DNA from: Acridotheres tristis
Taxonomy: Eukaryota; Chordata; Aves; Passeriformes; Sturnidae
Assembly: GCA_037013685.1 (NCBI GenBank)
Contig: CM072919.1
Span: 32,033,435 to 32,097,434 of the forward strand
Reading direction: 5' to 3'
DNA length: 64,000 nt
Below are positions 12,601 through 26,246 of the stretch, piece by piece (positions within the stretch are counted from its first letter, which is position 1; the number at the start of each line of letters is the position of its first letter). The position numbers were made by a program, and so were the translations under genes. The notes under the pieces are model-generated. The model was not told where the DNA came from, made no database searches, and saw nothing but the letters and a program-made list of their open reading frames with translations.

Positions 12601-14760
12601 TTGGATTTTAGCTTTGTACCCTAATTTAGGTTTTGATGGCAAATACTTCCTTTTCCTCCTCCTGTGATAGTTTTATATAAGTTTAATGGACTAACACAGC
12701 AATTCTGAAGTACTGACACTGCATGAAAGTGTCTCTTACCCTTGTTAAGAAACATTTTAATGAGTTTATCTGCCAGCCCTGCAGCCACTATGAATTTTTG
12801 TGGAAGCCTTGAGCATTCAGTTGAACAAAACTAAATTTCTTCCCCTAGACAGTCTTCTCCCACCCGTGTGTATGAGTATAGACTGAGGTATCTTCAACCT
12901 AGAAAAAAAAAAATTATGATAGGATTGGGAATTATTTTCAGAAAGTATTTGGCCTTTGCTTGCATTACTTCAAATAAAGTTCAGAGGAGTCATATATCAT
13001 TACAGAGGTCTACCATTAAATGAAGAGAATAGTAGGGTATTTTTAAAATGGGTGGTGAATCTTAAAGCGCCTACACATTATAATTTCATAAACTTCACAT
13101 AAAATATTTAGAACCAGTCATTAACAGAGAGAGACTATCAAACTAGAACAACTCTGCTATAGCTATAAAGATACATGGAATTATCCAGGGATAAAAGAAA
13201 CACAAAACCAGTGCAGCCACCTTTTAGCCCTTCTCAGTTTGTTTCATCTACCACTGCATTTACAAGGTTCTGCTGAAACTCTAAGCAGAGATATTTATAT
13301 ATTTATACTAAAAAGAAAAATAAATATGCCTTCAAAAGAGAAACACAAGTATTTTTCTTGAGAGGTTCTGCCAGGCTTCAATAAGCAGATAAAACCATTG
13401 TTTTGAACTAGGTTTTCCTATTTGAACCAAAGGTTGAAAAACACCCACAATAAAGACCCTCACACATTGGTAGTTTATCATCCATAAATGCAGAAAGCTC
13501 AACTAGAAAGAGCGTGAACAAATGTCTTTAATAAATGGCTGCCTAAATTAAGTTCTCTAAGCATGTGCAGAGTATCTAATTAATTGCTGTATTTTCAAAG
13601 TTGCTGAGCAACAATCAGATCCTCTTAACTTCTTCATAAACCATTTAGACAAGGAAGGAAAACTTAATAACTTAATCTTTTTTGTTTCTCAGAAAGTATT
13701 GGTGGTTTTACATGTGTTTCAAGTTTTTATAGAAATGTTTAAAAATATGGCAATAAGTACCATTAACTGGTATGATTTGCTGTGGTACCTAAAATTTGCT
13801 TGTTGTTTTTATACTGTGCAAGAGTGAGAGAAACAGATCAAGCAGCACCAGGAATCTCAGCTGTATCTTGCTTGAAGCTCTTACCTAATTTGCACCTGCT
13901 CACTGATGGGTTTTATTCAGTGTTTCACCTATTAATATCCTCCAGATAGAGGCCAAGTTCCAGGGTTTGGGGTTTTTTAAATGTATATAGAAAAGAGAAT
14001 CCCATCTAGTTAGACTTCATTAATTCAGACCCACTCAGATGACTTGCTATTGTCATTGCAAGGAGGTCTGTGATTAAAATATTCCCTTAAAATAGTTTCT
14101 TTTGTCTTGCTTCTGGCCCAAATACTGAGTTTTGAAGGAAAAATCATATGACTCACTGGTGACTTTTTTGTCTCAATGGGAGTCGAATGCCCATTCTGTA
14201 AGTACTTTCAAATACAACAGATGTATATCTGTTTAGATAAATTTGTTGGGATCAGGAGTTAACAATCTCCATTACCAGTTAACAAGATTTACAAAGCAGA
14301 AAATGTAGCAGTACTGCTGTGTAATTTTGCAGCTAAATCTCTGGTGACAAGAACAACCCTGAGAAGGACTGCATTGTGATTTAATGTAGAATATCATCAT
14401 TCCTGGTTTATTTTCTAATTATTATTCATATATACATTATGTGACATTATTTTAAAAGGACACATCTACAGTCTAGTACTCAAGAAATTTACACTTCACT
14501 GTGCAGAAAGCTGGATTCTTCATAATGTCTGACTACTGGCAAATACTGAGGGGAACACAGCACTGAGCACACATTGTGGAAGGAAAACAGCATCACAGCC
14601 TCTGGAGGACTAAGGCTGGTAGCATTAGAAAGGAAAACTCCATCAGTTAATGGCTACTGACTTCCTTTATTAATTATTCAACTACATTTGTCCTTCATAG
14701 TATAAATTTTGTTGTGCATTCTAAGAAATCAATGCAAGGTAAGTATATTATATAAGTTTT
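9690..14760. other. Gene-free AT-rich stretch
   Basis: No gene or large repeat recognised across about 5 kb apart from the 25-bp tandem duplication at 11026-11075. Short open frames show no supporting features. Confidence 0.5.
11026..11075. repeat. Perfect 2 x 25-bp tandem duplication
   Basis: The unit beginning AATATCACCAGTTTATTCTA and ending CAGGT occurs twice head to tail with no mismatch (11026-11050, 11051-11075). It looks like a recent slippage or duplication event. Confidence 0.95.
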
Positions 14761-14880
14761 TTAAAAAAAAAAATTTAAAAGTTTAAAAAAAAAGAAGATT
14801 AAATTTTGAGAAGGTTGGGACTGGAGAGGAAATTCAGCAGAAAAGTTCCAAAATTTTATTTCAAATTAATGCATTTTCTT

Positions 14881-15021
14881 GCTTTTCCTTGTTTTTCCTT
14901 ACCCTTTCCCCTTCTCCTCACCCTCTCCCTTTTCCTTTTTCTTGCCCTTCTCCTTCCCTTCTACCTTGCACTTTCTCCTTCATTTTCTCTTTTCTTTTCT
15001 TCTTTTCTTTTCCTTTTTTTT
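14881..15021. repeat. Polypyrimidine tract
   Basis: About 140 bp of almost pure C/T on the plus strand, with only a few G or A interruptions. An A-rich stretch (14761-14795) precedes it. A purine tract on the same strand at 15109-15145 is partly complementary. The 93-aa Leu/Phe/Ser-rich frame across it is a composition artefact. Confidence 0.9.
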
Positions 15022-15149
15022 GAAAGTAGTTTATACAGAATAAGTAAAACATCAGTGAGCTCTCGGGAAAGTGCATTTCCAAAATGATTGAACTAAATGT
15101 GTAGACACAAGAGAAAAGGAAGGGAAAGGAAATGGAAAGAAGAGACCAG

Positions 15150-17265
15150 CAGCAAACATGTGACATTAGACATTAGAAACTTTTATATTGTCTTGCTTTG
15201 TCATGAGAAGAATTTGAGCACTTAAATTCACTTTTGGCATGCCTATAAGTTCATTAATTTCTAAGAAGGTACTCTTTTCCCAACCTTTCCTTTCTTCTCA
15301 GCATTTTTTGCTAACTAATATTTAAACCAAGGGAGGAAACCAACACTGGTACATGTTTAATGTCTGCCCACTTACAGAAAAGCTTAATGTAATTTAAAAA
15401 TAAATCTAATACCCATGGCCACTAATAATCCACAAAGACTACAGGATAAGCATCATCTTCTCAAGGTTTCAGTCCATATCATGATTCTTAGCAAAAACAA
15501 TCTTGATTGTAGGTCAGCCTCCCATGTCTTTTTCAACTCCTTCTATCTAGATTTGTCAATTAAGTTTTAAGATGACATTTAGTAATAGTAATTTGGCGTC
15601 ACACATCTGCCATATAGATACTCACAGGACACTTGTACTTTTGCAGGACAGAAAACTTCAATTAGGTGTATTTGGATTAGCAGGAAGAGCTGTGGCTTAC
15701 AGACATATTTTATGGCACATATGGGGTCCTTGTCCCCATATGCACCAGCAATTGAAAAAGCTGTGTAAATAACAGTTAACTAGCAATTAAAATTACAGAA
15801 GTTCAGTGTATTTTTCAATTATTTGATGAGCTCCCAAATCTCATGTATGGTAAAACAAGAAGTCATTCAGTGCAGCTGTGCAAGCTGAAGCTAGTTATTA
15901 GCATCCAAATGGCTATGATAGATCCATTTTACTTCTGAATTTTTTTTATTCAGCACTGCTCTAATGAGTAGATATTTCATTGATTTATTTATTTATAACC
16001 ACATAAATAATTTAACTAGTAATTGTAAGTCTCCATTTTCCTTTCTAAACCTCAAATACAATAAGTTCCATGGCTAATGCACAATTCTTAGATAACTCAT
16101 CTATCCTAGAGAATATAATTAATATTCCTAGTATTATTCCTATTATTTAATCAGTTTCTAAATATCTCCAAAAAATAGGAGAGTGAATGAAAATTCAAAT
16201 TAACATAATGCCATAGATCACAGCAAAATTATATTGATATAGAGGGAAATGTATTTGTACATCCCTGGCTAAAATTCGTTTCTTATTGTTTGTTTAGAAA
16301 AACGGTAAGGATTGCATAACAGGAAAACTAAAGACATTTAACTTTCATTAATTTTTTTCTGTGTGTTATGAATAAGGCTATAAAAGATATCACAAAAAGG
16401 AACAGAAATGTAACATTCCGTTATAAATGTCTCTAGATGCCTGGACAAACTATTTACAAGGTTACTGTGTTTACAACAAGCTTTTTTGAGTTACCATCGC
16501 AAAACATTTTCATTTACCATCACGAAACTCTCCATTTCAAATCTTGTTTCAGATGATTAGAGCTCTGCAATAAAACATGAACTTTACTTCAAGAATCTTC
16601 CTGGCATTGTCTTTCCCTAGGAAAAAAAACCTGTGACTAATATGTGTGCTTTAAGTCTGAGTCTAGTTTTCTAGTCCTCTGAAGGAGTACCGAAGTAAAT
16701 GAAGTAAATGGCAAATACACTCATGTCATTACTATTAGTGGAGAAATGGGACCACTCATTACAATGCTGAGTAAAGAGAGAGTGAAATGTGAAATTCAGT
16801 TCTCAATCTGCCCCACCAGTATATACAATCCAAACAAGCAAGACCACCATAAAACCAGGCAGCCTGGCTTGCTCATGGCACATTCCTGCAACTGTGGTGC
16901 CAGAGCTGGAGACAGCAAGGCAGTGGGTACAATCTCACCACCCCCCACCAGCCTCACACCCTGTATCAATCATTTTTTTCAAGAAGCAAGTGCCTTTCAA
17001 TCACCCCTTGCACAGTTCCGAAAATTTAGGACACAGAAAACATTTGTGCTGCTTGAAAAGAAATGTGTACCCTGATAATTGCTGATTGTGAAAAGGAGTT
17101 TCCAAAATCAAAAAGAACTAGTAATAGTCAGGAAGATGGACAGCAAGTGACCTGAAATGTGAGCTGGATCAGATATGAGAGTGAAACAGCTCTGTCCCAC
17201 ACAGAAGAACAGCTTACACCATAGGAGCTCTCATTATGACATCCTCTGGAAAAAATCACTCATCT
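15150..17265. other. Gene-free AT-rich stretch
   Basis: No gene recognised. Two overlapping frames near 16746-17085 in a locally GC-richer patch have no domain, splice or repeat support that I can name. Confidence 0.45.
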
Positions 17266-17889
17266 AATGGTGTCCTGGGGTACAATGCAAAAATGTGTAT
17301 TCTATCACCATCTGTTCAAATGTGGGAGGGGTGGTGATCCTTATCTCTGTGGGAGATATCCTCTGCTGATGTGCCATCTGATAAGATCGGGGGATGATCA
17401 TCGTTATCTATTCACAACCCATCCTTCCTCCGGAAGATATATTCCATTAATGGGCCATGAAGTCCTATTGTGTGACTGATAAGATTACATCATCCCATTG
17501 GGAGATGCCCCAGCCAGGGGCAGGAGCCAAGCCTTTCCTACCTAGATAAAAAACTGGGGTTTGGGACACGAGGGCAGAACTTTCTACTGGATCCCAGAGG
17601 AAAGTCGGATCATTTCCACATCATCGCTAGATCTTCGGAGGAAAACTGCACCTTCTACAGCACTGCTTCAACGGAACCACATCTGTCATCCAGGAGGACT
17701 GCAGCCACCATTTATACGGACTGCTACCAACACCCTGACTGACAGGGTGTCAGGTTGTATTTCTGACTGTGTTGGTGGTTGTTTCTTTTATATTATTGCA
17801 TGTATTTTATTTTTTCTCTTTTCTTCTATTAAATTGTATTACTGACTTGGAGTCTCGCGCTGGTTTTACTTTCAAACCAATACAAATGG
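17266..17889 (+). mobile_element. Solo LTR, family A copy 2, with 5-bp target duplication
   Basis: A 614-bp LTR lies at 17271-17884, starting TGTCCTGGGG and ending CAATACA, flanked by AATGG on both sides (17266-17270, 17885-17889). It carries a TATA-like AGATAAAAAACT near 17544, ATTAAA near 17829 and a small hairpin (ACACCCTG...CAGGGTGT, 17730-17750). Compared by eye with the minus-strand copy at 1328-1945, it shows about 18 substitutions and two small gaps (1 and 3 bp), so about 97% identity. Each copy keeps its own target duplication, so they are independent insertions. No internal retroviral sequence adjoins it. Confidence 0.9.
17730..17750. repeat. Short perfect hairpin inside LTR family A
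   Basis: ACACCCTG and CAGGGTGT are perfect complements separated by ACTGA. The same hairpin is preserved in the minus-strand copy near 1463-1483. It lies between the TATA-like box and the ATTAAA signal, so it would be in the R/U5 part of any LTR transcript. Confidence 0.8.
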
Positions 17890-18479
17890 AAAGCTCTGAA
17901 TCCATAAGGCAAATGCAAGATTTCAAACAAGATTCAAATCTTGCCCATTCTAGGAAGTTTTGTGTCCAGAATGTGGAGAAAGAGAAGTTTTAAATTACCT
18001 GGTATTGCAATGGCAGACCCCTCAAGCTTCTTGAGAGAAGTAAATCTTGTGCTAACTCCCAGTATGCTATCTGAAGGCATAACATGTGGCTAACAGTGGC
18101 TAGGAATCACTAAATGAAGAACTTAATAACTTAAATTAATATTTGTGTTTTCTATCCAAAGGTAGAGCTGAAAGTATACTTTTCTCTCATTAAAGAAAAA
18201 CAAATTATCATAGAATTTAACAGAATAACAAAATATATGGTTGTATCAAACACAGCTGATCTATATTCCCAATCTGGTCATCTGTCAAACACAAAATAGT
18301 ATGAAAACCAAGATCAGGTAAAATAAACTAAAAATATTTTTTTAAAAATTCATAATTAAGAACAAGGACAAGTCGCAACACAAAATTCACAGTAAACAGA
18401 TTACATAGGGATTTTTCCTTTTAGTAGAAGAACAGGTCCAATATACCATCATAGCAGGGAAATGTAAATATTTGTGGAA

Positions 18480-19360
18480 GTGAAGAAAAACAAAGAATGT
18501 TCAGAACCAGTATGACTCAAACCACTGCAGGCACAGCTGGACACCAACAGACTCAGAACAAGAATCAGATAAATCACCAGACCTTGGGAAGCAAAAGCTG
18601 TGACAGGACAAATCCCCATACTGAGGCCAGGCAGGTAGTATCAGACAAAACAGAAGACACATATGAGCAAGCACTGAATTCAAGGAGTGACTGGAAGACG
18701 AGATAAATGGATCTATATTGGAAACAGAAATTGAAGAAAGCAGTGCAGTGATAAGAAAGTACTGTATTTGGGAAAAGTGAAGCTCTGTGTGGAAATTTCA
18801 AAGGAAGAAATGGACCAGTCAAAAGCAGTGAGGGAAAAACTCTTACAAATGCGTGCAGCCAAAAAGCCTCAAACCTCACCCTGTCAATAAAACAGATAAG
18901 GCACAGAGTTCTTGAGAAGCATTCAACAAACACCACTCAGCATCAGACTCCGAGAAAATAAGGAACAGACCACAGTTAATTTAATGATAACATGAACCCA
19001 GAAAAAATCAGAAGCACAGACTGCAAATGAACTGCTGAAAACAGAAAAGCAATAGACAGAAATGCACCAGCAGCAGACATAGCAAAAAGCACTTTCTGTA
19101 CCTCACTCATACTGAAAAAGCTGCTCAGAGAATGGAAAGAAATCCTTCCAAATGGTACCAGCTTTGAATCATTATCAGAATATTCCAACAAGAACTTTGC
19201 AATTACTGCAGCAACTGCAAAGGTGGCTCCGTATTAAAAAGATTTTGTAAGGCAAAACTGCAAGGAAAAGCAGAAAATGTAGATGCAAAGCTAAGAAAGC
19301 ATACAGAGATCACAGGCAGGCCAGTTATTCACCCCAAGGGCACAGCAGAACTGTGGAACA
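18480..19360 (+). pseudogene. Possible decayed protein-coding tract, unidentified
   Basis: This stretch is purine-rich and T-poor on the plus strand, unlike the AT-rich flanks. Protein-like segments appear in different frames in turn: 18497-18706 (frame 2), about 18703-18770 (frame 1), about 18795-18885 (frame 0; includes REKLLQMRAAKKPQ) and about 19058-19234 (frame 2; includes LILKKLLREWKEIL). Stops and frame changes separate them. That is what a frameshifted old retrocopy or dead exon would look like, but base composition alone lowers stop density and could mimic it. I cannot name a parent gene. The 120-aa frame on the opposite strand (18574-18936) is probably a shadow of the same composition. 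Confidence 0.22.
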
Positions 19361-19599
19361 CAGTTGTCCCTTCACATCCTCAAGGATAATGACCTCAAAA
19401 CAGCATTTTACAGCCTTCCACAAATCTCTGTTGTGAAATATCAAATATCACAAAACCAGAAAACTCCTGAAATTAAACATTTTCATTATCATATGAATCA
19501 ATTAGATTTCATAAGCACAAGAAATAGAAAACAATTGCAGGAAGTTTTAAATTTTAAATTTGTACAACATAACAAAGGCATGTAAGGAGAATCATCTCT

Positions 19600-22500
19600 C
19601 AGACTTCCCTCTGAAAGTCTTTCACCCAACTTAAATGCTTTCCTTCCATCCTAGACAATGAACATGCAAATCAACTTTTTTGCAAAAACTTTTTTTAGGC
19701 AGCTAAGAAGTAGTGACAGGAAGGGTCTAATGAGACCCTGCTTCCAGGTTTCCTAAGTAAGTTGATTTTACTAGTCTAGTTTGCATCCAGTTTGTCATGA
19801 CAGTCATTCTCAGCCTATTAGCTAAGCTTTTTAGTGTGTAGCTACCTGCTTTATCACCAAGGAAAAGAAAAATAGATCATATAAAATAGGCAAAGGTTGG
19901 CTATTACATGTATCAAACTTCATGTCAAAGCTCTGAATATTCAGCAGTTAACTGACTTTGATTCTTACAATATCTATCAGAGGCTACCCTCGTATTAGGG
20001 TAGACCTTAAAGACAAGTACACATCACAACACAGACAACTACTGTGTGCACAGTTTCACTGTATTCAGATACATCTCATAGTGCACTTCTGCATTTTTGT
20101 AAAGTAGAGAAAGATAAAAAAGACCGGTGAATTATTTAGCTGAAATATATTGATGGCATCTGATGACCACTGAAAATTTCCCTCCAGTCTCCACATATAT
20201 TACATTACCCTTTAATCATATTCATTACAAAGAGGGAGTGGAAAATAAAAATAAAAGAACCTGATCCCGTCTTTTCATTAACATAGGTACCTGTTCTGAG
20301 TTTGCCAGACTAATACTGTAGAAAGATCCTCTCTGCCTTTTCTAAGTATAATAACCACACGTATAATTTCTCTCTGGAACTCTCATCTATACATTATAAG
20401 GTACTCACAATGAGTATTGCAGTGGCTTGAAACAGAAAAAAAGTCAGTGAATCCTTTCCAAGCAAAGAAGCACTAATATGGGCAAGTTGTAAGTCAGGAA
20501 ATGAAGCAAAGAAATATAAAATCACTGGTCCTCAGGCAGCTGAAGAAGTTAAAATACACAAAGGATCTACATCCAGCTTCTTCTAACATAAGACTTTCAG
20601 CCTGGCTTCTAACTCCCCCAGTCTTCTCCTTTCTTTGAAGCATCTGACAGAAAACTGCTGGTCCTTGTTGGGAGATTTGATGTTCTCCTCAAGCCTGACA
20701 TCTGCTTTGAAAACTTAAATAAGGACAACTCCGTTCAGAGTCCACGTAAATGGCCAGCAGCTGCCAGAGGTTCCCAGGCAGTACCAAAGAGGGATAGATT
20801 TGTAGCAATGTAGGACAGTGGCAAGTCTCTATATTATCGTACCTACACCAAAGCACCATGCTCTGCAATACCACTGCACTTTATCTAGCTGCATTTTTCT
20901 TTCATGCAAGCATACCCAGGAGCATCTTTTTCCCAGTATTCAAAAAAAATACTATAACATTTTGAGAGGTCATATACAAAAACATTTGTAATTGACATTA
21001 TACTTAGTGCACACTAACAAAGGTGCAGCAAAATTCTAGGTGGGTTGAAGATCAGAATAACTTTTCCCTCACTGTCTTCACTTGATACAGTAAATATTCT
21101 GGTTAAATTATCCTTTCTGGTGTTTTTAATTCGAGTCTGACAAGAATGTGAGCTTTTGCTATGTGTGTGCATGAATTATGTTTATGATGTTTCCTTTCCT
21201 CAGAAAATTGGAAAGCTGAATTAATATTCATTAGAAGGTAATAGGAACAAAAAGCACAAAATATTTCAGAATGCTAATTTAATATACAGCTGCACATATG
21301 GTGAAAGTTTTTGTGCCTGATTGGTCCTTTGTTTTGAAATTCCAAATTCTTTGAAATAGGAAAGTACAGTTCCACAAAAGCAGTAATATTCACTTTGCTA
21401 TTGCAAGACCTTGATTTGTTGTGCCATCCTGTCAACATGGAGCCTATTGAAAGAAATACAACATGGCAGCCCTTGATGGAAGCTCAGAAAGGACATTGTC
21501 ATTACCTATCAAGGTAAAATGAGCAAATGTACCATAATCTCTGACTACCTCTTTTATTATTATTAAACTGTAATTAATGGAGTAAAAGATGGGGTCATCT
21601 TTTTGAAGGCAATGAATTTTCCTAAGACTTTCTATATTATATAATTTAAGATTCATCAGGGAATCCCTAGCTAATGGTAAGATGAAAAAAAGGGGCAAAA
21701 TTGATTTATTTTATGGTAGCTGACATGCACACATACACACCAGTTTCATGACCTGTTTTTATTTTCCTGAACACTTGACAAGCATCATAATACAAAGAAA
21801 GTAAAAGTGATAGCAGCTCAAGGCTTTTATTTTGAGAGGAAACAAATCGCACATCTAAATTTTACAAAACAGGTGCTATTTATGGTCCTTTTCTTCCTTT
21901 ATTATTTTATTAGATACTGATGCTTGGGTTAAAATTTTTGGTGCAGAGCTGAAACAGGCAGTCGTGCACACTGATCAGAAACAAGAGAGCTCTGACTCGG
22001 CACAGCCATCAGAGTGGTTTTGGTGCATTATCAAGGAGAAACAAGCTATGAATGCCATCTACTGGAGAAGGGCTTGCCAGGCCAAACGTCGACGATACCC
22101 AGCTTTGGGCTGGGTAACCAGTATCTGAGACTGCTTATCATAGCAATTTTTTCCATCAGCTCTGTCAGCAGAAGCAAGAGTAGATGCTTATTTTGAGGGA
22201 AATTGATCCATTCCTCTTCTTTTTCAGAGTCTTTCTTCATATTCAGTATTATGCAATGGAAGTCCAGCATCTCTGCTTTTGTGCAATGGGAGTGGACTGG
22301 GTGAGTAATAACAAGGGAAAAGAAAATGCAACAAAATTTATTCTGTTGATTGTGGTTGGGATATGAAGATATGAACAACTCCTCTATTCATCATAGTCTG
22401 TTTCTGTTGATATAGGTCTGTCATTACACTGAAGTGAGAACTCTGAGGAGAATAAGTCTCCGTGCACCAACTGTATTTGAGCTGGTCCAGGATGCAATGA

Positions 22501-25500
22501 GTTTAGTATTCTCTAAAAGCCACTTTAGGACTTGCTGCTTTGTTTAGGACTGGAATGAAAGACACCATGCTGATAGTTTCCAGGAGTTATGAATTAGTTT
22601 GATCTAGTCAGCTGGAGTTTAAATTACTTTAAATTACTTTTAAATTAGTAGAGAAATCAGGCTCTTCCAGAGAAAGATAAATTCGAATATCTGTCATAGG
22701 ATGGGACAAACAGCCCTGTAGAATATTGACTATAGAGAGTAAATGTCTGTTATGTAAATTGCTTAACTCATTTCAGCTATCTGGTTAGTAGTTTAAAACA
22801 AATCCTACTCTACCAATCATTCTCTCACTGAAATAGGCATGAATTTTGTGGAGCTGACTGTAAGTCATATAGCATTGTTTGACCAGCCTAAAAGGTATTG
22901 TTAAATATTCTTACTGGATAAATGACTTTATTAATTTCATCTTCTTAAAGATACTTTGCTGTCTCAACGGATGAGGACAAAGGACTCAGCAGCCAGTGAC
23001 CCATGGGATAGTTATGGTCATCACAGTTAATGTAGGAATTTGAGGTCCCTGCTTCCCCTTACTGCCTTGGTCATAGAACAGTAAATGTGAACATGGATGC
23101 ATTCTCTAGCAGTATATTCATATCCATTCAATGAGAGGAAAGAGACAAAATCCAGGCACTTTGCTGAATTAAGAAAGATTCAGACTTACATCTCATCTCT
23201 GAACTTGGCAGACCTAGGCCTTAGCACTTTTGAAATTTACAACCCAGATCAGCTCCCTCTTCCTGTTCTGCATTTCATATCTCCCCATCCAAGCACTCCA
23301 AGCTCCCCCCGCCCTAAACCCAGTCTGCATCATACAAGCCTTTCCAACTAACTAATATGATTCAGCAAAAAGTCATTGAAACATTCCTCTTTCCCTTCAT
23401 ACAACTACAGAACAAAGGCTAACTAGCCCAAAGTAGCTGAGTTTTGGTAATTTTAGCACTGGTCCTATACAGGGATTTGAAAACAGGAATATAAAAGACT
23501 CTCTTGATCTGAGCACACAGTGAGAGATGAGAGGAAGGAGTGATCAGTACCTTTCAGCTGTTCTCTGAAGAGCAGCAGAGTCTGAATCTCCTGATTTGCT
23601 GTGGTGATTGCTTCCCCAGCAGGAGGTCTCGAGAGCTGTATAAGATATGATACCCAGACAGAGGTGAAAGTCAGTCTCCCTTGAATTAAAAGTGGAAAAA
23701 GAGTGGGTTATAACAGCTCAACCAATAATGAAAATAAATAAATAAATAAATATTTGGGGAAAAAAAATTTAAAAAAAAAGAAAAAAAGAAAAAATCAAAG
23801 CTCCAAAGGACCAAGAAGATAGATGAAAAAATGAGAGGAAAGGTGAGATTATCTGTCTTGGGGATATGAAGCAGTATATTAATCTTCACTAAGATAAGTC
23901 AGCACAGACAACTTGTTCAGCCTACAAATTAGCCTCAGGTTTGGTCTGATGATTGATGCAGCTCTGCTGCTATGCTACTATCCCAATCAATTATCCAACA
24001 TCTGCATCTCATCTCCCATTTAGGTTAGTTTGAGCTTTCTAGTACACATACTTTTATGCAGCCAGACGGACCTAAAACGAACATATCCAGGGGTAAAATG
24101 AGATTATTGAAGGTTTTTTCAGACTTACAGATTCACTAAAAGAAACTAGTTATATTTCTTTACATATTTAAGAGAGCTATACAAACAGAGAAGATGCCTA
24201 AGAGTGATAGCACATCAGAGCTAGATCATGAAGAAGTAGAAGTATTTTGTTTATTGTAAGAAGACACACCAAACTCTGAATTTTATGGCATATGTATTTT
24301 TGCTAAGAAAAAGTATGAAGCAAGAGTTATAAATCCAGTACTATGTAGCGTTTATTCCTTCTGGACAACTATTTGGATTAAAGGGCAAAGATGTTATTTG
24401 CTCTTGCTGTGACAAAAGTTTCATATATGATTTATTAATTACACAGAAATAAAAAGAAGATCTGTATACAATTTTTATATGATTGTCACTGTAGTAGAAG
24501 CAAAGAGCTCTGTGAGGTCTCGTCATGTAGCAACTATCTCCTTTCATAATCAAAAATTGCACTAAGAATTTTAAAAATCGTAGTACATCAAGTGCAAACT
24601 ATGTAATGATATCATTCATTTAGAGCAGTTCTTGTTACAAGAGTCCAGATTTTTATTAGCTCTACAGCTGAGTGAAATATACACATTGCTGAAGGATAAT
24701 TTTAAAATATTTTTTGGTGAGCTATTTTTTTCTTCTGCTTTACAAAATCTGTCCTTTTTGTCCTAGAAATGGGGCTTCCAAAATTTTGCAGAGCTTTGTT
24801 ATAACAAATGTGAAGGCACCTTTTATATCTTCTTACTGTGCACATGATTAAGTGGTTAGCACTCTTCAACAGCCACTGCTTCTTAGCTGATCTATAGTTA
24901 ATAAATGAAGTCACAAAGTGTCTAATTAACTACCATGATACTTTGAATCAATATATATGTATGTGCACACATATTTATGCTTCAATTTTTGTGCCAGCTG
25001 CTTATTTTGCTATTGGCTGTTTAATGATTGAGATTCTCAGTTTAGATCTTTTCAGTCCCTCCCTTGTAAAAGACATGCATAAACTTACAGTATAAATTTT
25101 TCTTTCTCTGTCACTGCCTTAACTTAGTCCTTTCCCAGTGAGCTGCTTTTGTCAGCATGTCAAGAACTTTCATCAGAGAATTGGCACGAAGTTTGGCTGT
25201 AAAATGTTTGCAATGAGATGTGGCTGGATTATAGCCTATGAGAAACCAAGGTATCTAAAAACTCCAAACAGCAGAGGCTAGAGCAGAATATAAGTCTGGA
25301 TTTACATGTGCTTACCCAAGAATGCTGCTGCTAATGATGCAGTTTCGTTTTGGGCTTGTTTTTTTTGGCCAGTGGTACTTTTTTTCTGACTTTATGCAAG
25401 TCGTTAAAAATACCCAAAAGTAAGGTAAAAGCATGCCTTCGAATCAATATGAGTATTTACTTATTCATTTCAGTGTAAGTAATATTAAAAGAAGATTCTT

Positions 25501-26240
25501 CATGCAGCAAGTTAGGGATCCTAACACCATAATCCAAAGGGCATCTAGTAGAAAGGAAATTATGGACAGCCACCCTATATTAAATAGAGCTACGCTTCTT
25601 GCCAAAGTAATTCTCATTATTCTCTCTTCCCTGTCATAGTAGCATCTTTTTTTCTCTTTATAAATCTCTTACAAATTGTAAGTCTTTAAGAGTATATTGA
25701 GGTCTTTAAAAGACTACAAATGTTTTTAAAGTATTTGAAATTAATCCTTGTTTGTAAAAGAAAAAAATGTCTTTAAAAGCAGAAGAAAAAAAAATTGAAT
25801 CAGGATTTTAACAGAGATAAGAACACAACTTGTTATCCTGTGGAATAATTTTAACACAGAAGTAGCATAATTGAGACTGTGAAGAATGTAAGAAGGTAAA
25901 GCAAAATGAATGAAAAATGAAAGTGAATGTAAAAAAAACATAGCAGGTTCTCTCCTGACTAAGACTAAATGAGAAAAAGCCAGATGAAGTCAGAAGAGCC
26001 ACTGAGACAGGGAATTGAAAAGTAAGGAACAGTTCATTAAAAAAAAATTAAACAAAATAAAAAAATTTAAAAAGACAATGGGGAATGCCTGACATTTATT
26101 GTGCTTGCAAAAATCGGGAGGAGAGGCAGACTGCGTTGTGATAAATGGAGCTAAGACTTGCAAACAGGGTGAAGGTACAGGGTTACCAGTGATAAATGAT
26201 AAATCCAAAACCCTAAACCAGCAAGAACTAATCTCAAGAT
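19600..26240. other. Long gene-free AT-rich stretch
   Basis: About 6.6 kb with no gene or large repeat recognised. It contains an A-rich low-complexity patch at 23729-23799. Two overlapping open frames near 22.0-22.4 kb on opposite strands have no support. Confidence 0.5.
23729..23799. repeat. (AAAT)n and A-rich low-complexity tract
   Basis: Four to five AAAT units are followed by A-rich runs interrupted by G and T. The Phe-rich frame on the minus strand comes from this tract. Confidence 0.85.
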
Positions 26241-26246
26241 CTGGCA

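Noticed and set aside
18574..18936. 120-aa minus-strand frame
   Set aside because: Purine-rich composition of the opposite strand removes stop codons; the sequence is hydrophobic without recognisable motifs.
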